Shown here piece by piece: positions 40,962 to 49,785 of a stretch of 64,000 nucleotides of DNA. A model generated the notes under the pieces. That model was not told the origin of the DNA, ran no database searches, and worked only from the letters and a program-made list of their open reading frames with translations. Numbering within the stretch: the stretch's first letter is position 1; each line of letters begins with the position of its first letter. The translations under genes were made by a program, and so were the position numbers. The stretch is from JAEUMG01 sp046349315. Its GTDB lineage: Bacteria; Pseudomonadota; Alphaproteobacteria; Rhizobiales; Aestuariivirgaceae. The DNA lies in assembly GCA_046349315.1 (NCBI GenBank), contig JAXMCQ010000003.1, positions 230,456 through 294,455 on the forward strand, written 5' to 3'.

Positions 40962-42140
40962 AGACTGGGGCATCTTCTCTCCCTCATTCTATATGCATTG
41001 ATACTTCTAGCCCCGCTTACTCCCTCGCATGCGCAGGCGACCCAAGGGGCGAGCCAGACCGAACAGCAATCCAAGATCGATCGCCGCAAATTATTGGTGC
41101 AGCCGCGCAATGCCGATGGCAGCCTGCAGGAGATTTCGATCTTCGACGACCCGGTCTTGTGGCTGCAGCAAAAGCAGCGCGCCTATTACGGATCGATGCA
41201 GCAATCGATCAAGGCGATGAACTCGACCTCGCCCTTGGCCGCGGCCTTTGCGCTCATGGGATTGAGTTTCGGCTATGGCGTGTTCCACGCCGCGGGGCCG
41301 GGCCACGGCAAGGCGGTGATATCGGCCTGGCTGCTCGCCACGGAGAACCAGCTTAAGCGCGGCATTGCCATCGCCTTCATGAGCGCACTGGTTCAGGCGC
41401 TCACCGCGATTGCGATCGTCAGCGGCCTGCTGTTGCTTGCCTATCTCGTGCTCGTCGCCAATCCCGGATCGACCTCACGCTATCTTGCGGGCGTTCTGGA
41501 AAGCGTGAGTTACGCGCTGATCGCCGGCATGGGCCTCTACCTGATCTGGACGGCCTTTCGACCGCATGCGCATGGCGACGATCACGGCCATGAGCACGAG
41601 CGTGAACGCGAGCATGATCATCATCACGGCCATGATCACCATCATCATGGTCATGGTCATGGTCATGGGCATGGGCATGAGCATCATCACGATCACGATC
41701 ATCACCACCATCAACATGAACATCATCACCACGACCATGCGCATGACGAGGCCTGCGGCTGCGACCATGCGCATGTTCCAACCCCAGCGCAGTTGAAGGG
41801 CGCGTGGTCGTGGCGGCAGGCATTCTCCATGGCTTTCGCCATTGGCATCAGGCCGTGCAGCGGGGCGTTGATCGTGCTCTTCTTCGCCTATCCGATCGGC
41901 CTCTATTGGGCGGGCGTCGCCTCCACACTTGTCATGGCGCTCGGCACCGCGATCACCGTCTCGGTGATTGCCGCGATTGCCGTCTATTCCAAGCACTTCG
42001 CCTTGCGTTGGGCGAAGAAGGACGATGCCTGGATGTCGCGGCTCGGCTTTTGGCTGAGAGTGTGCGGCGGCATCGTTATTGCCGGATTTGGCGGTCTCCT
42101 GTTCTGGGCTTCGCTTGGGACGGTCAACACGATGATGTAG
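40956..42140 (+). CDS. NicO/RcnA-type nickel-cobalt (zinc?) transporter
   Basis: The protein has 394 residues from the ATG at 40956, which starts a signal-like helix MTRLGHLLSLILYALILLAP. A GTG at 40836 with a better ribosome site also lies in frame but reads through the palindromic repeat. Core helices include GLSFGYGVFHAAGPGHGKA (HxxxxGPGHGK, a NicO signature) and IGIRPCSGALIVLFFAY. Between them lies a very long His/Gly/Asp-rich cytosolic or periplasmic loop (about residues 205-285, with more than 40 His). The family exports or moves Ni2+/Co2+; with znuA, DUF1007 and a Zur box upstream, a role in zinc-limited metal balance is suggested (inference). Confidence 0.9.
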   Translation: MTRLGHLLSLILYALILLAPLTPSHAQATQGASQTEQQSKIDRRKLLVQPRNADGSLQEISIFDDPVLWLQQKQRAYYGSMQQSIKAMNSTSPLAAAFALMGLSFGYGVFHAAGPGHGKAVISAWLLATENQLKRGIAIAFMSALVQALTAIAIVSGLLLLAYLVLVANPGSTSRYLAGVLESVSYALIAGMGLYLIWTAFRPHAHGDDHGHEHEREREHDHHHGHDHHHHGHGHGHGHGHEHHHDHDHHHHQHEHHHHDHAHDEACGCDHAHVPTPAQLKGAWSWRQAFSMAFAIGIRPCSGALIVLFFAYPIGLYWAGVASTLVMALGTAITVSVIAAIAVYSKHFALRWAKKDDAWMSRLGFWLRVCGGIVIAGFGGLLFWASLGTVNTMM

Positions 42141-42171
42141 CCTGCCTCGAGGCGAGTCGCTGAGGTCCTAT

Positions 42172-42663
42172 ATGCCGACACAAGAAAATCGGATCAGTTC
42201 CTGGGCGATGCTGGCGGGCTTCATCGCGCTGTGCCTGGCCGTCGGCGCGGCGGGAGGCTGGATCACCGCGCGCTCCGTCGCCGAATGGTATCCGACCCTG
42301 ACGAAGCCCGCCTGGACGCCGCCCAATTCCCTCTTCGGGCCGGTCTGGACGGCGCTGTATGTCATGATGGCCTTTGCCGCCTGGCTCGTCTGGCGCAAGG
42401 ACGCGCGCTTTGCCGGCGTGCGTGTCGCACTGATCCTGTTCTTCCTGCAGCTCGCCTTGAATTTCCTCTGGTCGTTCCTGTTCTTCGGATCGAAGGCGCC
42501 GGGACTTGCACTCATCGACATCGCAGCCCTGCTGCTGGTGCTCGCGCTGACCGTCTGGGCCTTCTTCCAGCAGAGCCGCTGGGCCGGTCTCATCATGCTT
42601 CCCTATCTCGCCTGGGTCGGCTTTGCGACGGCGCTCAACTTCGCAATCTGGCGGTTGAACTGA
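42172..42663 (+). CDS. tspO: TspO/MBR family membrane protein
   Basis: The protein has 163 residues with five membrane helices. Signatures are WYPTLTKPAWTPPNSLFGPVW and LNFLWSFLFFGSKAPG. TspO proteins bind porphyrins and modulate tetrapyrrole-related and stress responses at the outer or inner membrane. It begins 31 nt after the transporter stop, in the same direction. Complete and normal length. Confidence 0.95.
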   Translation: MPTQENRISSWAMLAGFIALCLAVGAAGGWITARSVAEWYPTLTKPAWTPPNSLFGPVWTALYVMMAFAAWLVWRKDARFAGVRVALILFFLQLALNFLWSFLFFGSKAPGLALIDIAALLLVLALTVWAFFQQSRWAGLIMLPYLAWVGFATALNFAIWRLN

Positions 42664-42689
42664 AATGCGATCCCGGCCCATGATGGGCC

Positions 42690-43610
42690 ATGAAGGACAC
42701 GCCCCCCTCCCCGCCTGCCACCCTCGAATCCAAACTCGCAGAAGGCCGCTTCGTCATCACCGCCGAAGTCGCCCCGCCATTGACGGCTTCCGCGGCCGTG
42801 TTGATCGAGCGCGTCAGGCCTCTCAAGGGCCTGGTCGATGCCGTAAACGTCACCGACGCGGCAAGCGCGCGACCAGCACTTTCGAGCTTTGCGGCTTCGG
42901 CGATCCTGGTCCGCGAAGGCATCGAGCCGGTTTTGCAGGCGACCTGCCGCGACCGTAACCGCATCGCGCTTTCGGCCGATTTGCTCGGCGCAGCGGCGCA
43001 GGGCGTGCGCAATTTGCTGGTACTTCATGGCGATGATCCCAAAACGGGCGACATGCCCGATGCCAAGCCCGTCTATGATCTTGATTCCCGCGCGGTGATG
43101 TCGCTCGCCCGCGACATGCGCGATCAGGGCAAACTGCTCTCGGGCCGCGAGATACTGTCGCCACCGCATTTCTATATTGGTTGCGCCGATGCGCCGATCG
43201 ATCCGCCGGATAATTGGGAGCCCAAGGGCCTGGAGGCGAAGATCGCCGCCGGCGCGCAGTTCGCGCAGACGCAGTTCTGCTTCGACGCGGCATTGGCCGA
43301 GCGTTACTTCGCAAGGCTCGATGCCCTCGGGATTACCGGGAAGCTCAAGATCATTGCCGGCATCGGGCCATTGCTCTCGGCCAAGCAGGCGCGCTTCATG
43401 AACGAGAAATTGTTCGGCGTGTCGATCCCCCAAGCCATCATCGACAGGCTGGAAGTGGCGAGCGATCCGAGGGCGGAAGGCCGCGCAATCTGCGTCGAGC
43501 TGATGGAGCGCCTACGCCAGATGAAGGGCGTAAGCGGCGTCCACATCATGGCGCCGTTGCAATCGCCGGACGCGATTGCCGAGACGGTCAAGTTGGGCGG
43601 GTGGAGATAG
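42690..43610 (+). CDS. Methylenetetrahydrofolate reductase family protein
   Basis: The protein has 306 residues in a TIM-barrel of the MTHFR family: FVITAEVAPPLTASAAVLIERV, DAVNVTDAASARP, TCRDRNRIALSADLLGAAAQGV and NLLVLHGDDP, then QTQFCFDAALAERYFARL. It contains the FAD-binding regions but is divergent from housekeeping MetF. MetF reduces 5,10-methylene-THF to 5-methyl-THF; family members also occur in one-carbon and methylamine/demethylation pathways, so the exact role is open. It follows tspO by 26 nt. Confidence 0.88.
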   Translation: MKDTPPSPPATLESKLAEGRFVITAEVAPPLTASAAVLIERVRPLKGLVDAVNVTDAASARPALSSFAASAILVREGIEPVLQATCRDRNRIALSADLLGAAAQGVRNLLVLHGDDPKTGDMPDAKPVYDLDSRAVMSLARDMRDQGKLLSGREILSPPHFYIGCADAPIDPPDNWEPKGLEAKIAAGAQFAQTQFCFDAALAERYFARLDALGITGKLKIIAGIGPLLSAKQARFMNEKLFGVSIPQAIIDRLEVASDPRAEGRAICVELMERLRQMKGVSGVHIMAPLQSPDAIAETVKLGGWR

Positions 43611-43623
43611 CCTCCACCTAGAA

Positions 43624-43710
43624 CGTCATGCCAGCGGAAGCTGGCATCCCCTCACGCGGTGCCGTTGGCGGAGATGATTCAGGGGACCCCAGCTTTCGCT
43701 GGGGTGACGG
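43624..43710. repeat. Palindromic repeat between metF-like gene and ADH
   Basis: CGTCATGCCAGCGGAAGCTG and CAGCTTTCGCTGGGGTGACG bracket about 40 bp; each half is a hairpin and the halves are inverted. A second flavour of the dispersed repeat family seen at 32785, 33165, 40865 and 51459. Confidence 0.7.
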
Positions 43711-43725
43711 CAACAATACGAGTGC

Positions 43726-44886
43726 TTACATTTCCCCCGTCACGCACTTCTTGGCGAGCGACTTGTACTGTTTCTCTGTGAACTGGATCGGATTGCCGCC
43801 GGCGGACGGATCCTTGATCGCCATTGCGGCGACCTCATCGAGCCGCTTGGTGTCGATGCCGATATCTTTGAGCGCGTTGGGAATGCCGATCTCCTTGCGC
43901 AAGGCGAGCACCCATTTCACGAAACCGTCGAAGCCGCCCTTGATGCCGAGATAGCCCGAGGCGCACGCGATATCCTTCTCGATCTTGCGGCGATTGGCTT
44001 TCAGCACATAGGGCATGACGATGCCGTTGAGGAGACCGTGATGCGCGTCATAGAGGCCGCCGAAAGGATGCGAGATCGCATGAATGGCGCCGAGCCCGCG
44101 TTGGAAGGCGGTCGCCCCCATGGCGGACGCAACCAGCATATTGCCGCGCGCATCGAGGTCCGAGCCATTTTTTACGGCACGGGCGAGATTATCCTTGATG
44201 AGGCGCATGCCTTCGAGCGACACGCCCGCCGCGAGCGGATGATAGAAAGGCGCGCAGAAGGCCTCGAGATTATGGGCGAGCGCATCCATGCCGGTGGCAG
44301 CGGTGAGCTTCGCCGGCAGGCCGACCGTCAGTTCGGGATCGAGGATGGCAACCTTCGGCATGATCGCCGGATGGAAGATGATCTTCTTCTCATGCGTGAC
44401 CGGATGGGTGACGACACCGGCGCGGCCGACTTCCGAACCCGTGCCGGCCGTGGTCGGCACCGCGATGATCGGCGCTATCTTCGAGGCATCGGCCCGCGTC
44501 CACCAGTCGCCGATGTCTTCCAGATCGAAGACGGAAATCTTCTGGCCATGCATCAGCGCGATGAGCTTGCCGACATCGAGGCCCGAGCCGCCGCCGAAGG
44601 CGACGACACCGTCATGCTTGCCCGCCTTGTAGGCGGCGACGCCCTCGGTGATGTTCGATTCGACAGGGTTGGGCCTGACATTGGCGAAGACTTCAATGCC
44701 GAGGCCTGCCTTCTTGGTGTCGGCGACGATCTTCTGCACCATCGCCATGCCGGCAAGGCCCGGATCGGTGACGAAGAGTGGTCGCGAAATACCATTTGCC
44801 TTGCAATGCTCGGCAAGCTCGGCAATGCGGCCAGCGCCGAACTTGATGGCGGTTGGGAAATTGAAATTGCGATTGGGAAGAGTCAT
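43726..44886 (-). CDS. Iron-containing alcohol dehydrogenase
   Basis: The protein has 386 residues. NAD(P)-binding GGGSGLDVGK and the metal-site region GMDALAHNLEAF, then AISHPFGGLYDAHHG (His ligands), match the type III Fe-dependent alcohol dehydrogenases. PTTAGTGSEVG is a strong family block. It oxidises or reduces a small alcohol/aldehyde in the cytosol. It lies downstream of the first glutamine-synthetase-like gene, about 27 nt after its stop, so it probably works on a product of that pathway. Confidence 0.93.
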   Translation of the reverse strand: MTLPNRNFNFPTAIKFGAGRIAELAEHCKANGISRPLFVTDPGLAGMAMVQKIVADTKKAGLGIEVFANVRPNPVESNITEGVAAYKAGKHDGVVAFGGGSGLDVGKLIALMHGQKISVFDLEDIGDWWTRADASKIAPIIAVPTTAGTGSEVGRAGVVTHPVTHEKKIIFHPAIMPKVAILDPELTVGLPAKLTAATGMDALAHNLEAFCAPFYHPLAAGVSLEGMRLIKDNLARAVKNGSDLDARGNMLVASAMGATAFQRGLGAIHAISHPFGGLYDAHHGLLNGIVMPYVLKANRRKIEKDIACASGYLGIKGGFDGFVKWVLALRKEIGIPNALKDIGIDTKRLDEVAAMAIKDPSAGGNPIQFTEKQYKSLAKKCVTGEM

Positions 44887-44912
44887 TTGTCCGTACGTCC
44901 TGCTTAGCTTGC

Positions 44913-46286
44913 CTAGTATCTCTCGAAACCCCGCTTCAATTCGAAGTCGGTGATCCGTCGGTCATATTCGAACTGTTCCCATTTCGCCGTATGCACATAA
45001 TGATCGACAACATCGTCGCCCATGGCGCCACGCAAGAGCTTGGACTTGTCGAGAAGCTCGGTTGCATCTCGCAGGGTCTTCGGGATTTCACGCAGCTTCT
45101 TCGACGTATCATAGGCATCGCCCGAGAACACCGGCTCGAGCTTCATCTTCTTGTCGACACCATCGAGGCCGGCAACCAACAACGCCGCAAAGGCAAGATA
45201 GGGATTGAGATCGGCGCCGCCGACCCGGCATTCGACGCGCACCGCCTTCGTGTCCGCGCCGCACAGGCGAAAACCCGCGGTGCGATTGTCGAAGCTCCAG
45301 ATGGCGCGGGTCGGCGCGAATGTTCCCGCCATAAAGCGCTTATAGGAGTTGATATAGGGTGCGAGGAAGTACGTGATCTCTCCTGAATGCTGCAATTGCC
45401 CCGCAAGGTATTGCTGCATGAGCCCGGACATGCCGTGTTCGCCATTCTTGTCGTAGAACAGCGAAGACTTCCCGTCCGCCGTCCACAAGGATTGATGGAT
45501 GTGCGATGAATTGCCGGCCGCGCCGTAATCCCATTTGGCCATGAAAGTTATGGACTTGCCAAGTGCCCAGGCAATTTCCTTGCAGCCGTTCTTCATGATC
45601 GCGTGCCGGTCCGCCATCTCCAGCGCCTCGGCATATTTGACGTTGATTTCCTCCTGGCCCGCACCCCACTCGCCCTTGGAGTTTTCGACGGGAATGCCGG
45701 CACCATGCAGCCCATTGCGGATGGCGCGCATCACGCCCTCCTCCTTGGTCGTCTGCAGGATGTGATAGTCTTCGCTGTAATAGCCGGAGGTCTTCAGATC
45801 GCGGTAGCCCTTGGAATGGGCCGTCTCGTAGCTGTCATCGAATAGGAAGAATTCGAGTTCGGAGGCCATGTAGGCCTTCATTTTGTGTTCGGCGAGCCGC
45901 TTAAGCTGCTTCTTCAGAATAGCCCGCGGCGAATGCGGAATCTCTTGATGAGTGTGATGGTCGAGAATGTCACAGATCACCAACGCCGTGCCTTCGAGCC
46001 ACGGGATGCGGCGCAGCGTCGCCATATCGGGCTTCAGAACGAAATCGCCATAGCCCTTGTCCCAACTCACCGCCTTGTAGCCTGGAACCGGCTCCATCTC
46101 GATGTCGTCGCCGAGAAGGTAGTTGCAGCCGTGTGTTTCTTCATAGGCTCCGTCGGCGAAATACTGCGCATGGAAGCGCTTGCCGATGAGGCGCCCCTGC
46201 ATATCGACCATGCAAGCGAGAACCGTGTCGATCCGTCCCGACGCGATTTCTTTCTTAAGTTCGGCAAGTGTGAGCATACCAATCAT
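44913..46286 (-). CDS. Glutamine synthetase-like gamma-glutamyl ligase (first copy)
   Basis: The protein has 457 residues. The GS fold shows ELEFFLFDD and GAGQEEINVKYA (metal-binding Glu residues), NSSHIHQSLW, NRTAGFRLCG and VECRVGGADLNPYLAFAA (ATP/glutamate contacts). The N-terminal beta-grasp (TVLACMVDMQGRLIGKRF) resembles the PuuA/GlnT class that joins glutamate to amines such as putrescine or ethanolamine rather than ammonium. It is followed by the ADH and preceded by an amino acid permease, so an amine-uptake and gamma-glutamylation route is likely. Confidence 0.88.
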   Translation of the reverse strand: MIGMLTLAELKKEIASGRIDTVLACMVDMQGRLIGKRFHAQYFADGAYEETHGCNYLLGDDIEMEPVPGYKAVSWDKGYGDFVLKPDMATLRRIPWLEGTALVICDILDHHTHQEIPHSPRAILKKQLKRLAEHKMKAYMASELEFFLFDDSYETAHSKGYRDLKTSGYYSEDYHILQTTKEEGVMRAIRNGLHGAGIPVENSKGEWGAGQEEINVKYAEALEMADRHAIMKNGCKEIAWALGKSITFMAKWDYGAAGNSSHIHQSLWTADGKSSLFYDKNGEHGMSGLMQQYLAGQLQHSGEITYFLAPYINSYKRFMAGTFAPTRAIWSFDNRTAGFRLCGADTKAVRVECRVGGADLNPYLAFAALLVAGLDGVDKKMKLEPVFSGDAYDTSKKLREIPKTLRDATELLDKSKLLRGAMGDDVVDHYVHTAKWEQFEYDRRITDFELKRGFERY

Positions 46287-46318
46287 CGCTACCCCACATG
46301 GATAAATTGAAACGACAA

Positions 46319-46344
46319 CGGCGCGGGTCCTGTGCCCCGCGCCG
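46319..46344 (-). terminator. Terminator-like hairpin after the permease gene
   Basis: CGGCGCGGG (46319-46327) and CCCGCGCCG (46336-46344) form a 9-bp perfect stem with an 8-nt loop, 18 nt past the permease stop. The following T content on the minus strand is weak. Confidence 0.5.
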
Positions 46345-46361
46345 ATTCTCTTTGTGCTCTG

Positions 46362-47969
46362 TCAGTTGACCTTGACCGTCTCACCGACAGCAGCTTCCTC
46401 TGCCGCGATCTCAGCGGCGCGTTTCTTGATCTCTTCGCCCTGCGGCGGACCCTGGAACTGGTTCCTGACGAAACCAAACCAGAGCACTGCCATGACGACA
46501 ATCATTGCCACAATGAGATAGCCAACTTTTTCTTGCGGTGGCTGCACGCCGACGAAGATCAGAATCGCGCAGCCGATGATGGCGAGAATGGCGATCGGGA
46601 TCGACGCGCCGCCAAGATTGAACGGGCCTTTGGCCTTCCAGTTTCCGCTCATCTCCGATTTCAGAGCCGCGGCGACCGGCATGAGATAAGAGAGATACAA
46701 GAACACCGCGCAGCCTGTCGACAGGACGAGGAAGGCCCCGCCATAGAGCGTCGCGATAACAGACAGGATGCCGCCGACCCAAATTGCGGCACCCGGCGTA
46801 CGATGTTGCGGATTGACGTGCCGCAATGCGTTCGAGAACGGCAGGCCGCCATCGCGCGCGAAGGCATACATCATGCGCGAGCAGGAGGTCAGGCCGGCAA
46901 GCGCGCACAAGAAGTTGGACACGACGATACCGATGATGATGATCGATCGTAGTACGTCTGGCATGGGTGACTGGGCTATGAGCCAGTTAAAGGCATTCCA
47001 GCCTTGAGCAGCACCCGCGGCGACACCGTCGGTGACCGCGCCCGTCGCCGGATCGGTCTGATCGGGCAGCGCCAGGACGAAGGCGCACACCATCAGGTAG
47101 CCGAACAGGAACGACCACCAGACCGAGCGGATCATGCCCTTCGGGACCTCCTTCTGGGCATTGCGGGTTTCCTCCGACGTATGCGCTGAGGCATCGAAGC
47201 CGGTGATCGTGTAGACCACATGCAGCAATGCGAGAGCAAAGACGTAAAGGCTGGCCTGGGCCGCTGGCCAAACGTCACCGCCCGCACTGCCCGTGAAGTT
47301 GGTGAAGGTGAAAAGTCGGCTGAAGTTGAGGGATGGCGCGAATGCCAGCAAGGCGAGCGTCAGCACAACTGCCGTCGCAAGGATGATGTAACCGCTCCAG
47401 TCGGTCAGCAGCGTGGTCAACCTGAGAAAATAGTGATTGAGGATCGCCTGAACGACGGTCACCGCGACGATGAAGATCGTCTGGACCCACCAACCACTGG
47501 ACAGTTCGCCGGACGGAACCCAGCCGGAAACATCCATGCCGAGAACCTGGGCAAGAAAGAGGTCGCGGAACAGATTGAAGAGGCCCCAATTAACCGACGC
47601 GACGACAAACATGAGTCCCAGCAGGTTGAACCACGCCGCGGCCCAGCCGTAACCTTTGCCGCCGAGAATCGACGACCAATGATAGATGCCGCCGGCGGTC
47701 GGATAGGACGAGGCGACCTGCGCCATCGCCACGGCGACGATGAGCGCGAAGAGCGACCCCAGCGGCCAGACGTATCCGATACCAGCGCCGCCAGCCGCGC
47801 TGAGTGCCACCGGGAAGGCCGTAATACCGCCCGCTACGATGCAGATGATCGCGAACGATATGGCAAAATTCTGAAACGCGCCCATTCGGCGCGTAAGTTC
47901 CTGGGCATAGCCCATACTATGGAGAACCTTTACGTCCTCCTTTTTTTCGCTTTCGGTGTATTTGGTCAT
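46362..47969 (-). CDS. Amino acid/amine permease, APC superfamily
   Basis: The protein has 535 residues from the ATG at 47969 (GGTAGGGGA 6 nt ahead); start codons at 47975 and 48002 are alternatives. About twelve membrane helices are visible, from FAISFAIICIVAGGI to YLIVAMIVVMAVLWFGFV. Signature blocks include YPTAGGIYHWSSILGGKGYG and FDASAHTSEETRNAQKEVP, typical of the GABA/choline/amine APC transporters. It likely imports the substrate of the neighbouring glutamine-synthetase-like ligase. Upstream gene is the N-formylglutamate amidohydrolase-like gene, separated by about 30 nt. Confidence 0.92.
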   Translation of the reverse strand: MTKYTESEKKEDVKVLHSMGYAQELTRRMGAFQNFAISFAIICIVAGGITAFPVALSAAGGAGIGYVWPLGSLFALIVAVAMAQVASSYPTAGGIYHWSSILGGKGYGWAAAWFNLLGLMFVVASVNWGLFNLFRDLFLAQVLGMDVSGWVPSGELSSGWWVQTIFIVAVTVVQAILNHYFLRLTTLLTDWSGYIILATAVVLTLALLAFAPSLNFSRLFTFTNFTGSAGGDVWPAAQASLYVFALALLHVVYTITGFDASAHTSEETRNAQKEVPKGMIRSVWWSFLFGYLMVCAFVLALPDQTDPATGAVTDGVAAGAAQGWNAFNWLIAQSPMPDVLRSIIIIGIVVSNFLCALAGLTSCSRMMYAFARDGGLPFSNALRHVNPQHRTPGAAIWVGGILSVIATLYGGAFLVLSTGCAVFLYLSYLMPVAAALKSEMSGNWKAKGPFNLGGASIPIAILAIIGCAILIFVGVQPPQEKVGYLIVAMIVVMAVLWFGFVRNQFQGPPQGEEIKKRAAEIAAEEAAVGETVKVN

Positions 47970-47998
47970 TGGCATTCCCCTACCCTCGCCGGCGCCGT

Positions 47999-48799
47999 TC
48001 ACATCGCGGCGGCGGCTCTCGTTAATTGCATGCTGTTCTCGTTTTCAGCGACCGCCTGCCGCAGCACGTCGGCCAAGCAGTCGCCCCACTTCTCTTGTCC
48101 CGCCTTCTCGACGATAAGGTCGTTGCGGACCTCAATCATTACATTCAGCAAACCGCGCACCCCGCCATGGAGATTGAGCGTGTGGCAGACACCATCCTTG
48201 GGGCCATAAGGCTCGTTGCGCTTGACCACGATATCGCTCGTCCGCCCGAACACGCTCAGCATCCGATCGGCAAAGCGCGAGTCGCGGTCGTGAAGGATGC
48301 CCAGATGCAAATTGCGCCTGTTGCCCTTGAAGACCGGCGTGAAACTGTGAATTGTCACGAGCACCGCAGACCGCTTCTCAGAAGCGCGGGCGTCGAGAAC
48401 CGCCGATACTGCATCATGGAAGGGGCGATAGATGCTCTTGATCCGGTCGAGCTTCTGGCCTGCGCTCAGCCCTTCATTACCGGGAATCGGCGTCAACTCG
48501 CCAATGACGGGCATGGCATCGGGCGATTCCGGCGGCCGATTGCAATCATAGACAAGCCGGGAATAGCGCTGGAGGATCAAAGGAGCATCGAGAGTGGCGG
48601 ACAATCTACGGGCGACAGATTCGGCGCCAATGTCCCAGACGAAGTGCCGATCGAGATCGCCATCAGATAGGCCCAGATTGCCAAGCGATGGGGGAATGAC
48701 GCGGCCCGCATGCTCGCAAACCAATACGATCTGCGATTTGCCATGCGGATTGAGTACGATCACCGGATCGCCCCCGCCCCCTAACAGCTGGCCGTCCAT
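47999..48799 (-). CDS. N-formylglutamate amidohydrolase family protein
   Basis: The protein has 266 residues from the ATG at 48799; a GTG two codons earlier is also possible. FGase features: VCEHAGRVIPPSL, HFVWDIGAESVARRLS, RLVYDCNRPPESPDAM, VTIHSFTPVFKG and HLGILHDRD. The family hydrolyses N-formyl-glutamate to formate and glutamate at the end of histidine use, but many members sit in other catabolic clusters and may act on other N-acyl glutamates. No hut genes are nearby. It heads the minus-strand permease-ligase-ADH run and is divergent from the RpiR regulator. Confidence 0.9.
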   Translation of the reverse strand: MDGQLLGGGGDPVIVLNPHGKSQIVLVCEHAGRVIPPSLGNLGLSDGDLDRHFVWDIGAESVARRLSATLDAPLILQRYSRLVYDCNRPPESPDAMPVIGELTPIPGNEGLSAGQKLDRIKSIYRPFHDAVSAVLDARASEKRSAVLVTIHSFTPVFKGNRRNLHLGILHDRDSRFADRMLSVFGRTSDIVVKRNEPYGPKDGVCHTLNLHGGVRGLLNVMIEVRNDLIVEKAGQEKWGDCLADVLRQAVAENENSMQLTRAAAAM

Positions 48800-48903
48800 T
48801 CCCACCCCGTGCCGGCAATTGTAACTCGCCGTGCTGAAGCGATATTTTCAGAATCGCATCGGGCTGTCAAATTCATTACAATACTCCGAAAATTGGGGGA
48901 GGC

Positions 48904-49773
48904 ATGAAGCCGCAATCGCGCGACACGATCGCCGAGAGAATCCGTTTGCACGACAAGCGGCTGACCGGAGCAGAGCATAAACTGGTCGATGCCTTGCTGG
49001 CCAATTACCCGGTGGCCGGCCTATCGAGTATCACCGAGCTCGCTGCGACCGCTGGCGTCAGCACGCCTACGGTCCTGCGCCTGGCGAAGAAGCTGGGTTT
49101 TTCAGGCTTTCCGGCTTTCCAGGCAGAATTGCGCGCGGAATTGACGGCCCAACTCCAAAATCCCATTGCCCGCCATGACCGCTGGCCGTCAGAGGCCCCG
49201 GAAGAGCACATCCTCAATGGCTTCTCGCATGCCGTGCTCGACAATCTTCGAACCTCGATCAAGCGCCTTGACCATCGCGAGTTCGATCGCATTGCTGAAC
49301 TCTTGGCGCAACGGCGCCATTCGATCCATGTGGTCGGTGGACGAATCACCCACCCTCTGGCGCATTATCTCCACACGCACCTCGAGATGGTACGCGCCGG
49401 CACGTTCCTCATGCCGCCTCAGCCGGCGCTTTGGCCGCAATATCTCTTGAACATGGACCGTAACAGCCTGCTCGTCGTTTTCGACATTCGCCGATACGAT
49501 CCGCAGATTCTCGAGCTCACCAAACTTGCTGCGGGGCGCGGCACAAAGATTGTTCTTGTGACGGACCAATGGATGAGCCCGGTTGCGAGCCTCGCCCTGC
49601 ACGCAATTCCCTTGCGCATCGAAGTGCCATCGAGCTGGGATTCGAATATTGCGCCGTTGTTCCTCATCGAGGCGCTGATTGCCGCGATAGCCAATCACCA
49701 TTGGCCTGAAACCCAGCGACGGATTAAAGAGCTTGAGGCGTTGACAGAAGCGCAGCGGAAAACAAGAAAATAG
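48904..49773 (+). CDS. MurR/RpiR family transcriptional regulator
   Basis: The protein has 289 residues: an N-terminal HTH_6 DNA-binding domain (about 1-80; TELAATAGVSTPTVLRLAKKL) and a SIS sensor domain (about 115-260; IHVVGGRITHPLAHYLHTHL, LLVVFDIRRYDP). RpiR proteins sense phosphosugars or other small molecules. It lies between the divergent catabolic gene run and the BetA-like gene and probably regulates both. In the 100-bp intergenic region ATTTTC (48844) and GAAAAT (48888) form a possible split operator; TACAAT at 48877 may be its -10 box. Confidence 0.9.
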   Translation: MKPQSRDTIAERIRLHDKRLTGAEHKLVDALLANYPVAGLSSITELAATAGVSTPTVLRLAKKLGFSGFPAFQAELRAELTAQLQNPIARHDRWPSEAPEEHILNGFSHAVLDNLRTSIKRLDHREFDRIAELLAQRRHSIHVVGGRITHPLAHYLHTHLEMVRAGTFLMPPQPALWPQYLLNMDRNSLLVVFDIRRYDPQILELTKLAAGRGTKIVLVTDQWMSPVASLALHAIPLRIEVPSSWDSNIAPLFLIEALIAAIANHHWPETQRRIKELEALTEAQRKTRK

Positions 49774-49785
49774 GGCCGGCATAGA

